Shown piece by piece: positions 53,972-64,000 of a DNA stretch of 64,000 bases. The first letter of the stretch is position 1, and each line of letters opens with the position of its first letter. The notes beneath the pieces are model-generated. The model made no database searches, was not told where the DNA came from, and saw nothing but the letters and a program-made list of their open reading frames with translations. A program made the translations under genes and the position numbers. The DNA comes from Isoetes taiwanensis (Eukaryota; Streptophyta; Lycopodiopsida; Isoetales; Isoetaceae): assembly GCA_021234155.1 (NCBI GenBank), contig JAJEKV010000014.1, positions 15,470,872 through 15,534,871 on the forward strand, given 5' to 3'.

Positions 53972-55463
53972 TGCCAAAGCAAATCGGCATAATGTCAATA
54001 GCGTTCCTGTGCTCGGTGAAGATGATGTTGAAGATCTGATTGAAAAACTTGGAGTTTCTCAAGTCGAGACTCGGCACTAGGATTGACAGAATCACCGCCA
54101 GCGACACTAAGGGACCAACGAGGATGGTGACCAGAGTTTAGAAAGAACGGAGTCTGGCCAGTGAAAGCACGTATTGAGTTATTATAGGCAAACTTAGCTA
54201 ATGGAGGATAATCGACCCAATCATCCTGTTGATAACTAATAAAGCACCTAAATATTGCTCTAGAGTCTGATTAGTGCACTCTGCCTGCCCATTACTTTCT
54301 AGATGATGAACTGATGTTAGTGAACGGTCGATATGCAATAATTCCAAAAGCCGCTTCCAAAAACTTGCGACAAACTGCGGTCCACGATCGCTGACGATAG
54401 TATCGGGCAAGCCGTGAAGTCTGACTACTTCACGAAGAAGAAGAAGATCCGTTGTTCCCTCACTGGTGATGGTGATGTTGCAGGTAATAAAATGAGCCAT
54501 CTTAGAGAAATGATCAACAACAACCATGATGGCATCATAACCCCGAGAGAGTGGCAGCTCCGGAATAAAGTCTATAGAAATGCTCTTCCAAGGTCCCTCT
54601 GGTACCGGCAGTGGTTAAAGGCCATGAAGAAGATGCCTTGGAACCTTCGCTCGACAACAGATGTCACAGGATCGAATAAAAGCTTCGACAGAGCGACGAA
54701 GTCCAGGCCACCAATACTCTCGACTAATAAGTTCAAGAGTCTTGGCCACTCCAAAGTGTCCGGCCATAGGTAAATCACGGCAAGCTTGGAGAACCCGAAG
54801 CTGAGAAGCACCATCTGGCATATACGAAAACCCATCACGGAACAGGAGTCCATCTCGAACCTCAAAACGATCATAATCTGATCGCATTTGCTGAGAAGAT
54901 GATGCAGAGCCAAGGTGTGAGAATACATCTTGAGCCAATGGATCCGAGAGCAGAGATGCTCGAACAGACTCCAACAAGGACGTATCATGAGGCTTCTCGA
55001 ACAAAGTGAGAGCCATAAGCTGGAACCGATCAGGCCCTAGAATAACCTGTGATTGCTGATTAAATACAGGATCACCTAGCTTGGGCTCAAGGTAGGAGCA
55101 TCGAGACAAGGCATCAGACTTCCTTTGGAGGAATCCAGGATGGTATTTTATTACGAAATCAATACGAGATAATACTTGAGTATGCCACTGGGCCTGGCAT
55201 AGACTGTGACCTTGTAAGGAGATCCCTCCAGAAAACGTCTCCACTCCTCGAAATAATCCACTACCGCCAACAACTCATTGTCATAAATGGGATAGTTGAT
55301 TTCAGCAGCCTGAAACTTCCATGAGTGATAGGTGATTGGATGCAATTCATGGTCATCCCCCTCCTGTGACAGGATCCTACCAAGAGCAAAATCAGAAGCA
55401 TCTCGAATGGATGAAGGTGTTTGCCACTCCAGAACAGTGCTGACCTTTTCAGGGTCCATATAC
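53972..55463 (-). pseudogene. Gypsy pol remnant: RNase H, zinc-binding and integrase core
   Basis: Minus strand. It starts in MDPEKVSTVLEWQTPSSIRD (end of reverse transcriptase), then RNase H (DASDFALGRILSQEGDD, AAEINYPIYDNELLAVVDYF). Next is the primer-grip-distal RIDFVIKYHPGF and KSDALSR, the integrase zinc finger (AGHFGVAKTLELISREYWWP, RSCDICCRAK) and the core with DHFSKMAHF, VSDRGPQFVASFWKRLL and SNGQAE, giving the D-D-E triad. It ends near 53972 in a linker sequence (SRLEKLQVFQSDLQHHLHRA). At least four frame changes occur. Confidence 0.9.
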
Positions 55464-57040
55464 GGTCCTAAGACGTATACTGTACTGCCTCATCACGCGT
55501 ACACGCCATTCCGACTGACGTGTACGCCAACGTGTAGCCGAGCAAGTAGCACCCTAGGGGGCAACTTGCAAGGTGTGTGCATTTAATTATGGGCACATTT
55601 GCTCATGTGCACACTTATCCATGTGTGTGTCAATGTGTACACATTTATCCATGTGTACACATTTATCTATGTGGATATCCTAAGCCACTTATTTAATATA
55701 AGTGGGGCCACATCCAATTATCCCACATGCCTAAAGGGGATAATGGGAACCCTAGCTCTAACCCTTAGTCTATATAGGCTTAGGAAACCCTAACTTTCCA
55801 TTTTCGTCCAAAGGCTTCTAGGGCTCTGTTTTGCTTGCTTCAAGAGCCCATCTCGCCTCCCAAAGTCTGTCTCTGCATACTAGGCCATCAGCTTTCCCTT
55901 GTAGCTTCATCTTCAAGCAGTTCTGCAGCATGGTCGAGTTCAGAGCAGGAGAAGCAAGCCAAGGATCAGGTATTTTACCAAATCAATAGCCTAAACCGCC
56001 TTCCAGACATAGAATAAGTAGGTTTAGCCTATTGATTTGCCTATAGCAGCCATCTAGATCTCTAGATATCGAGCCATAACTAAAGAACCTAACTCTGTGA
56101 TTTAGATTAGATCTTGTTCTTTAGTTCTTCTGTGATATGTATATGATGATGTATCTCTGTGAACTCATTGTATTGGGAAGGGGAATAGAGACCTTAAAGC
56201 CTAGTAGATGATGCTCCTAGCTAGCCTCTTTAGTGCACTGTAAATTCGGCCTGTGTACAAGAGCCACACCTGGTTGTGGGTGAAGGGGCCAGACTGGCTC
56301 ATAAGGAGGTTCATGCCCTGACTCATGAGAACGATCCCTCTGGTGTATAAAGCCTACCGGGGATCCCTGTGGACTAGGTCTAATGGCTTGCCACTGCGTG
56401 TGGGCAAGGCATGGGCTCGACACCCGTGGAGTGATGCGTCACTCTCCATTCGAATAAGGGCAGTGGCCCTCTAGTCACCTTGAGTCAGCATGTAGATCTC
56501 TGGAGGAAATGATCCCTACCTGCCCCATCGGAACTGGGGAGATGCAACCCAGGAATAGCCCCTTTGGCTATGCATCCGGCGGGCTACAGTCAGGTGCCAA
56601 CACTTTTCAACCTACTCTGCAAAGTGTGCACAGGAGGGGCGGATGGAGTGGACTACCCTTAGCCATGCTCTTATGCCAGCCAAATCCATTGCCATGAATT
56701 CTGTCTGCAATGACCTCTGGAGACCCAAGCCGTCAATCAGTCACCCCCTTGAGTCTGAGCCTTGGGTAGGATTCCCCATGTGATGTATTGATCTTTGTCT
56801 ATGCAGATATGTGATGTGCCATCCTTCGAGGTGGTATGTGATATTGATGTTGTATACTGACATGTATGTTTACGCTTCCGCAGCTAGGTCGGTCCTGAGG
56901 GAGACAGGGCAAATGACCCCTTCATTCTTCCCACTGGAACTCATCAAGGTTGCAGTGATACGTGGAGGGCCCTGTACCAGTGTGGAGCTGGTATGGGGGA
57001 TGAACTCCTGTTTGTATACGGTGAGCGCACCGTATATGGG
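55464..57040 (+). mobile_element. LTR-like region of an unidentified retroelement
   Basis: It abuts the truncated Gypsy element. Promoter-like features on the plus strand are tandem CATGTGTACACATTTATC words at 55613-55670 and a TCTATATAGGCTTAGG TATA-like box near 55770, followed by a C/T-rich leader. The stretch from 56200 to 56780 is GC-rich and has no protein motif. The right side contains a perfect inverted ATACGGTG-AGCG-CACCGTAT at about 57019-57038, and the left side has a related TATACGG...CGTATAC at 55463. Ends and target duplication were not resolved, so it could be a solo LTR or another repeat. Confidence 0.4.
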
Positions 57041-57571
57041 CAGGGGACGTCACACTCATTGTGTGGAGAAGCTGCTTGCAAGTGTAGGTAATGTAAGCTA
57101 CAATGCTACTACTACCCTTTGTTATCTTTTGTTTGAGTGCTTAATGAAAAATCAACATGCACCAATATGTTGAGGCCCTGGATAAACTATAGTTGGAAGC
57201 CAGAGTTGGTTTTTTTTATGTATAGTTAGTTTTCAGGCATGAAAGACTCTGGATTTATCCATAGTGGACAAGAATATGTATAAGTAGTTTGCAACGCAGA
57301 TTCTACATCTCTAAGATATAAAAGTGCATTTGCCTAACTGCTGAACAAGCAAGACTGGCACGTCTCATTACTGCCTTTGAGTACAACCCAATTTATTAGC
57401 AGTGCCGTTAGACCATTTGGCTGCAACTGGCTGCAAGTTGTATACAACTTAGATTTGAAGCAATGTTGATAGTTGATTATTTAGATGTGCCTTGCTCATT
57501 CTATTGTTTCATTGTTTGTAATATCATGCCTTCGACTTTGTTAAATTTTGACATTCATGTCCATTCTGCAG
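57041..57571. other. No supported gene
   Basis: AT-rich sequence leading up to a possible exon. I see nothing else. Confidence 0.35.
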
Positions 57572-57708
57572 GAGTACTCTTTTTGCCTTGAAGATCTACA
57601 GAAGGTACTAGAAACACAATTAACTTTGTGGCTGACGAAGGAAATCCTTACACAGCCAACTCAAGCTCAATATTCTAGCGATCTCGACTCCCCGAGAAGC
57701 CCATTTTC
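57572..57708 (+). other. Possible isolated exon
   Basis: Between an acceptor (CATTCTGCAG) and a donor (TTTTC/GTATGT) the frame reads EYSFCLEDLQKVLETQLTLW and KEILTQPTQAQYSSDLDSPR. It is protein-like and 137 nt long, but I do not recognise the family and no neighbouring exon was found. Confidence 0.3.
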
Positions 57709-57733
57709 GTATGTAACTTTTCATCAATTGTAA

Positions 57734-59764
57734 TAATATGAGTTTAGTTAGTTCATATTACTAAAAATACCTATGGAACATGCAGCAGAGCTGGCCAGTT
57801 CTATTGTGATCCCGGAAGATGCTACACATTTACAATTGATCATGGCACTCGCAGTTTACAATTGATTTACAAATGTACTGGCAGTTTTGATTGTTTGAAC
57901 AATATGAGTCCATTTTTAGCAATTATACCTTCAGCAACTCATATAAATGTAATCTTATGTCCTCATTTATTGTCTATGCAACAAATCACTACTTGGAACA
58001 CTTTCTTACAAGAGTTGGTGGCAGCTTCGCATCCATTCTGATGTGATTTTTTGAATCCTAGAGTGTAAGGCAGAAAAACTATTGGAAGCATTAGAAGCAG
58101 ACATAATGGATTTTTGCATTGATATTCACTTGCATTTCAGTTTCCATCCCATGCTACATTTTGTTGGCCTTGGAGATTTGTTGAACGTTTTGTCTTCTTT
58201 GGCATCACATTGCCATTGTTGTTTAGAGTTTTCACAAATCATCAAGCATGCCAAAAGATAATTTTATAATGATCAAGTTGGTACCTATATATTTGGAAGT
58301 GACAGGCTTGCTAAGAGTGCTTCAATTACACCCCAAAATATACTGTGAGCTTCATCATGAATAAAGGTGGTCTATAAACTATCACATTTCTCTACAGAAA
58401 ATCTCGGGCCTACAACAAGTTCACAAGTAAAAAATGGATGCAGACTTGAACAACTCTAGAAATAGCTCCTTGAGGTACACATAGTTTTAAATGATAAAGT
58501 AGTCATTGCTAGCTTGGGACACCACAAGGTTTCACCAACAATCAAGCATAAGTTTACGTAAACAAGCCATATCGAAATTGCACATATAAGATTTCCCTTT
58601 CTTCCAATTATAAGTAATAATGGCAAGGGATGACAATACATGGCACACACTTATCCGAAAAATCTCTTAATATTTCACTTATGATTTGAGATTATATTTT
58701 TGATAAGGTTATGCAAGAGATTCTTGGCATATCCCATGCATAGTTTGTAATTCATATGGTCTATATGTTATTCATAAACCTAGAACTACACATCTATATA
58801 TAATCACTCTAAATCCCATAGGACCACATTTATTCCAAGTAAATTTACTCCTCTCAAAATGATTCAATTCCAAAAACCTGACTTCCCACTCCAATATTCC
58901 ACCAACAGTCTAATCACAATTGTATTGATTACACTAAGATCTACTATCTTTCACAAAATCCTAAACCATTGTAAGCACCAACAAACACCCTAAATTGTAT
59001 ACAAACCATGCCATCTATCCTATTCCACCCAATGCATTCCATTATTCCTACATGTTCCATGGAGCTGCAAAAATTTCTATAATATATATTTGTAATAAGC
59101 AAGTAGGCCAAAAAATTTATATCATTGTGAGGGTCTCCATTCTACATATTGGAATACAAAACAAAACTCTACAATATTGATGAAAAAAATAATGCTAAAG
59201 AGAATGCATTTATGATGTAAACCACTTACAATATCCCTAGGTAGTAGAATTCCATATGCTAGACATGTTAGAACATGTGTTTGTTTAAGTCACTAGTCAA
59301 ATCACAATGATACTAAGTACGCAGACACAATAAGAAAAAGAAAGAGGTGTGCAACCAAACATCTTATTCTGAAATGTAATCTTGTAAGTACATGTATTGC
59401 CAATATATGGTAGCATGATAGAACTAAATCAAATTCTCCAGATGTTTTCAATGAACCTGTAAAACCAGGGCAAGATTGGCCCATCAAAAGTGCATCACCT
59501 CTTAGTAAAACATAACATAACAGTGAGTTTGAAGAAAGGCTGCAAAAAATGAAAGACTGATGATCATGGTTACCAGCAAATATAAAAAGTTCTTCAAGTC
59601 GTTATCTTACATACCAAATATTCCATGGCTGTAAGGCACATCTTTGTACACATCTTCTCAAATATCTATGTATATAGCAAAGCCAATAGTAAGGCCACTG
59701 GAAAAAATCACAAATATTAGTTGTTATTGAGCCACAGGCATAACACAATTTTAGAATAGCCGGG
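57734..59764. other. No supported gene
   Basis: AT-rich throughout. Short opposed frames only. Confidence 0.35.
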
Positions 59765-59818
59765 TTACACCAACAAAGCAACAGTGTTTTTGAAATACAC
59801 GGAAACACGAAAAACGTA

Positions 59819-60103
59819 CCAAACTATCCATGTATCAAGACAAAGCTGCTCGCCAGTACTTAAAGCCCCTGTGCCAAGAGATATGGCTAATCTTTGCATG
59901 ACAACCACATGGTGCTGCCTGCCTGATACCCTGATAGCCTGTTCTGAAGCCTGATAGCTGCCCTGCATTTTAACTTCATAACTTGCACCAGACATGCCAT
60001 TAAATAACTTGCATCTGGCGTTAAGGGATACATGCTTACCTCGAAGATATGATAGACTCGGGGAAATGTCGAGGCATCGGGGGCGCATTTGAAGCGGCTT
60101 CAC
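59819..60103 (-). other. Possible two-exon remnant, unrecognised
   Basis: On the minus strand the frame KPLQMRPRCLDISPSLSYLR ends at a CGAG/GTAAGC donor near 60041. Further on, SYEVKMQGSYQASEQAIRVS, HHVVVMQRLAISLGTGALST and EQLCLDTWIVW end at a GTACGT donor near 59819. This could be a piece of a host gene; the family is not recognised. Confidence 0.3.
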
Positions 60104-61936
60104 ACTAGACTTTCGATTCTACCAACACCGGAGCGCCAAAGGAGTCGAGGTTTGCTTACGGTCCCCGCAAATCAAAATGAAAGCCCAATTCATAATGTAA
60201 CACAAATATGAAACGAAATGTTGGTATCTACCTCTCATCGAGAAAAAGAAGGCTAGAAGTGCCACAATTACAAAAGCAATTTGGATTTGATAAAAGAGGT
60301 AAACGAATCGGTTAGTGGACTGGTTAAGTCCCCTGGCGATATCTATCTTGGTCAAAACCGGGAAGCTTGCAAAAGCAAATGTAGAGATGAACCTTCAACA
60401 GAAGTTCGGAAAACAAGGTCAAAACGGATGACGAGGGTTGAAGGTATATACAAAGAACTTATATGTGCGCCAACTAGTTACCCCTTACAATATGCGGGCC
60501 GGATCGCCCAGCAGTTCAATGATCCATAGCCGCTTTTCTTAGAATACATCCCGGACTTGATCGATCCGCCTTTTTGCCATTTAAGAGCATGGGAAGTAAA
60601 TCCACTTAGCCATTAATCGGTGCAAGACGCTTAGCAATACCTAATTGTTCCCGAAGCTGCAAATGCAAGCTTTGCATCGAGAAAATGGCGATCAGACTTT
60701 AAATCTAGAGAATTCGATTATAAGCAACCCGTAATCGGATATTTATTAATAGTAGAGGCCTGCCTCCAACCATCTCGCTTTTCAATACAACTCTAACTGG
60801 AGCCCACAACACAACAACCCGCGACATCATTTTATTCCGTAGAAATACCGCAACCCCAAGCATGAGACCCATAGCTTAAAAATCCTTTTGAATCACTTTC
60901 GATCATCTAAGCATCACTTTGCGGTATGCCCTCAAAGCTTATAGCTTATAATCCGTTGAACCTTCCGATCATCTACCTCTGCTCTGATCTGCCTTTACTT
61001 GCTCTGATGGCGATTTACTCAGGGCATGAGGACAAACAAATTAACCAGGAGCCTAATCGGAGTTTTGAATGGGGTAATGCGCCATACTTAGATTGCTTCT
61101 CAGATTCTGCTGCAAAATGGTCCTCTAAATTCCCTTCACTAGTAAAAACCTCTTTAAAGCTAATAATCTAGCCATGAGAGAGAACTGTGGAAGCCATAGC
61201 GAAAAGAAAACTGCCGGAAATGGTCCTCTAAATCCCCTTCTCCACGAACCCTAAAGTTGAATGCCTCGTTGCTTGCATGGCCTTCATAAAATTAAATTAA
61301 TTAAGTTTTTAAGGAACAAAAACATACAAGGCAAAACCATTGCAAAACCATAGTTAAAATGCCATTTAAATATGAGATCCAGTGTGCACTCTAGATGTAC
61401 TGATTAGTATGCCTCGTGCAATACGCCCATGAAATCATATAAAAACCATGCCAAAAAGCGTATAAAATCACAAAAAAAACCCCCTGTTATAATGCTACAT
61501 ATTTAATGCTCGACTTTCTTAAATTGGCCTAACATTTCCACAATTTGGGCTCCATTACAACTAAGAACACCATTACATTTAAATCTCTTTATTCCACCTA
61601 CAAATACCATTATGTCTATCCAGTCTATGCGTCCACGACTAATGCCCGCACCTATCCATGACTAATGCCCGGCATCGCCGGGCACACGTTTCTAGTGCAG
61701 TTTTAAGATCAACTATGCCAGAAATAAAACATAAATGTGAAGAGCATGTAGTCTTTTCACCTGCAAAATGACGTTCATCAGACATGCTATCCCCAAATTA
61801 TTCCAACAATGGACAGAGATCCTAACCAAGTTAAATTACATAAGTTTTCTGCTAGCTTGGGATCATCTTCTATCTGACATGTGACATGTGAAACCTTCAC
61901 CTATATCCTAGAATGTCTAAAGTCCTCGGCATATCC
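60104..61936. other. No supported gene
   Basis: Open frames at 60281-60529 and 60926-61171 on the plus strand lack motifs and splice context. The region around 61630-61690 has a short CGACTAATGCCCG duplication. Confidence 0.35.
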
Positions 61937-62110
61937 CATTGAGGAAGGAAGGAAGGAAGAAACTTTTAATGTCCACGGAGCCCAATCGGGCTATGGGACC
62001 ACAAGTACAAGACGGGACCGAAGTCCCTTACCAGAACATGGGTCGTAGCCCTTACAAACACAATAAAACATAATCACCCCGGCCCAGATTAAAAACCACC
62101 TGGGAAAAAA
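61937..62110 (-). mobile_element. LINE 3'-tail remnant
   Basis: Begins with GAAGGAAGGAAGGAAG and, on the minus strand, reads GGTCCCATAGCCCGATTGGG then CTCCGTGGACATTAAAAG. The plus-strand tail at 63680-63840 has the same GGTCCCATAACCCGATTGGG phrase. These are 3' ends of one LINE family in opposite orientation. Confidence 0.6.
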
Positions 62111-62539
62111 CTGTTGCCAGGATGACTACATATCCAAAAATCCATGCTATTGCAAGAAGCAACAAGCATACCTCCAAGAAACATACTTCACCAAACGCCT
62201 CCGAACCGTAACCTCTTCACAGCTGGGTGCTGAGGACTGGCCAGAACCTACGCACACGCTAAGTCTCCATCTTCTCACTAAAACCAGGGCAAATAGATGC
62301 TGGTGCAAAGATCAGGTGCTGACCCACTGAAGGAGCTCGATCACACCACTAGACCATAAGAGCGGCCACCAGGAACAGGTCAATTCCCTAAACCCACAGA
62401 GCAGCTACCTGCAGGAAGGCGGTGACCCTGAGGGCACCGCTGAAGCAGAAAACAAGCGCCTCCAATAGGCCCGAACACCAATAACCCAGGCGCGCAGGGA
62501 AGGCGGCGCTCAGAGAAAACGGCCAGGGAAGTCGGTCAG

Positions 62540-62685
62540 GGAGGTGCCTCGCAAACTCCCAAGCGCCACCCATCAGTGCACCTCCCAGGCGCCACCCCTC
62601 ACTGCAGCCAGACGCCCAAAGGCGCCCAGGCGCTCAGGCAGGCGCCCAGGTCGGCGCTCAGGCAGGCGCCCAGGTCGTGGGCAAT
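62540..62685. repeat. GC-rich GGCGCCCAGG tandem repeat
   Basis: The words AGGCGCCACCC, AGGCGCCCAGG and GGCGCTCAGGC recur about eight times. Two near-identical units (CTCAGGCAGGCGCCCAGGTC) lie at about 62632 and 62656. It may belong to the interior of the adjacent LINE remnant. Confidence 0.65.
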
Positions 62686-63679
62686 GTCATATTGTACGTC
62701 TCTACTTGCTCCCTTCATTTCAAACACAATTGAATGGAGATGTAGAAATAAAAAGTTATTAGTTCCATATGTAATATGGATGCTTACTGCAAAATATAAG
62801 AAAATCAATATCAGACCTATGATTTATCCAACTTACCATGGGCAGGCTTAGTTAATTTGTCTTCTTGGGCATCTGAAGCAAAATGCAAAAAGGAACAACT
62901 CATTATATGAATACAAATAAAAGAGGATACGTCTGGAAAGAGAAATAATGGAGAGCTTTGCAAGGTAACCATCATGTCACAACAATTTTTATAGAGAAAA
63001 GAACAAAGTTATGGCAAAGTAGGTAAATTCACATTTGCTAGCAAAACGCATTTCATCGCAATTGTTTGTTGAGATATATGTTGAAATTACCTTTAGAAGC
63101 ATATTTTGTGGACTTAGAGAAATTAAAATTTATGCTTCTTCGAATCAAAAGGACTTAAACTGTCATGATGCAAGGACTTCTTCCAGCTATTGTGGATATT
63201 AACAAATCTTATTCCCCCAGATTGACGTTTATTTGAGGTTGCAACTATTTTTTATTAAGACATTTCAGGGGTACAAAAGCTTTAAAACTTGAAAAGAAGA
63301 TCAAGTTGCAAACTGCAAGATGCTCAAGCCAGAAACATCTTTTACAATCCAATTAACATGATGAATCGTCTCAGTCTAAGACTGACAAAGGTTAGGGACA
63401 ACAAGGTATCTTTATAAGCCCCCCTGCATATTCACTTTGGTGACTTGATTTCAGGAGCGTGTTGACTTCCCGACCACATGTTAGGAGCACTTTGGCTCCC
63501 TTTGAGTTCCTTCGATACAGTTGACTAGGCGGTTGTGTAAAGTCCAGTCCGAGAGGCTCTACTGAGAAAAAATGGGCAAAGCAGTATAGGGAAGGCACGG
63601 CTATCATTCGCGACCAGTGGCCTGCGAACCCCTGGCTAGGATATTCATAGCACTTTCAGCATACATTAGTTCTTTTTGC
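62686..63679. other. No supported gene
   Basis: AT-rich. ATTTTTTATTAAGACATTTC at about 63247 followed by GGGTACAAAAGC resembles a LINE 3' end in minus orientation but could not be confirmed. Confidence 0.35.
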
Positions 63680-63840
63680 TATCTCTTTGGTATTTTGTCG
63701 CGGGGCTTAGTCCCCATGCCCCGTTTGGGCTTAGGCCTTGTGTTTTGTTGGGGGCTCATGCCCTCCTTCTTTGTTCCGGTCCCATAACCCGATTGGGTTC
63801 TTGTGGATGATAAAAAACTCTTATCCTATCTTATCTATTC
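63680..63840 (+). mobile_element. LINE 3'-tail remnant
   Basis: Contains GGGGCTTAGTCCCCATGCCC, GGTCCCATAACCCGATTGGG and TTCTTGTGGATGATAAAAAA, matching in part the inverse of 61937-62000. The family resembles plant LINEs whose 3' end ends with short A-rich or repeat tails. Confidence 0.55.
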
Positions 63841-64000
63841 TTAATTTTTGACTTGTATATCTAATTTTATTGGTTTGTCCAAACTTTTAGCATCTTACGA
63901 TACACACTAGCCAGAGCGACTGTGGAGGATCTTATTTCTAGATCCGGCACTATTGGGGAACTATGTTGAGGGAGTTGAGGTGTTGACACGAGAACTTAAG
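63841..64000. other. Window end, nothing recognised
   Basis: Short AT-rich stretch without supported features. Confidence 0.35.

Larger units (their letters stand above)
50570..55463 (-). mobile_element. Ty3/Gypsy chromovirus-type retrotransposon, 5'-truncated, nested insertion
   Basis: Read on the minus strand, the order is RNase H, integrase zinc-binding domain, integrase core, chromodomain, purine tract (GTCGCAGGAGGGAGATGG), then an LTR from 51180 to 50570 that starts TGTAACGACC and ends CCCCTAACA. Gag, protease and most of the reverse transcriptase and the 5' LTR are missing beyond 55463. A GAG-only LTR element (51674-53966) splits it between the integrase and chromodomain parts. Frameshifts and stops show that it is dead. 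Confidence 0.9.

Noticed and set aside
62540-62810. Open frames rich in Arg/Pro/Gly
   Set aside because: They arise from the GGCGCCCAGG tandem repeat and lack any domain.

Overview
This window is nuclear DNA of a land plant. Evidence: introns with GT/AG borders, a plant-type SLY1 gene, fragments of plant-specific families (TIR1/AFB, D6PK-type AGC kinase, SOG1-type NAC, PPR) and dense nested plant retrotransposons. An ACR3-type arsenite permease points to a plant outside the flowering plants, because ACR3 is known from ferns, lycophytes, bryophytes and gymnosperms but not angiosperms. A fern is my best guess, not a demonstration.

Only two genes look intact: SLY1 (minus, 5843-8332, two exons with a 31-nt first exon) and ACR3 (plus, 15110-17563, three exons in the model I prefer). 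The rest is repeats, gene fragments and mobile elements. From left to right: (1) 1-2225, a TIR element cut by the window edge that carries a broken AGC-kinase fragment; (2) 3.7-5.5 kb, duplicated and fold-back repeats; (3) SLY1; (4) 10.05 kb, a TIR1/AFB receptor fragment; (5) 11.65-14.96 kb and 19.9-27.3 kb, two stretches bounded by the same pair of repeat signatures, the second holding a same-strand chimera of ECD, SOG1 and H+-ATPase gene pieces; (6) 29.06-30.57 kb, two small TIR elements; (7) 31.2-35.06 kb, a degenerate L1-type LINE; (8) 38.4-39.0 kb, a PPR pseudogene; (9) 39,052-47,071, a large TIR element; (10) 49,585-49,984, a TRIM element; (11) 50.57-55.46 kb, a truncated chromodomain Gypsy element with a young GAG-only LTR element nested inside; (12) 55.46-57.04 kb, an LTR-like region; (13) a gene-poor right end with LINE tails.

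The most unusual object is the 8.02-kb element at 39,052-47,071. It has perfect 32-bp terminal inverted repeats and a candidate 4-bp target duplication (AATC). It holds two divergent gene remnants. The plus-strand one is a transposase-like protein of the type with LQLDN and GHTHED motifs. The minus-strand one is a three-exon remnant whose exons join in phase to give one protein with a ParB-like region, a possible DNA-methyltransferase-like region, an acidic linker and a plant-type FCP/HAD-like domain. Its introns and flanks carry about ten copies of a palindrome with core AATCGCGCCWGGCGCGATT, seven of them in a long fold-back. All coding parts now carry stops and frameshifts, and an ORF1-only LINE sits in or next to the third exon.

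Functional names rest on motifs and remembered family features; no database search was possible.
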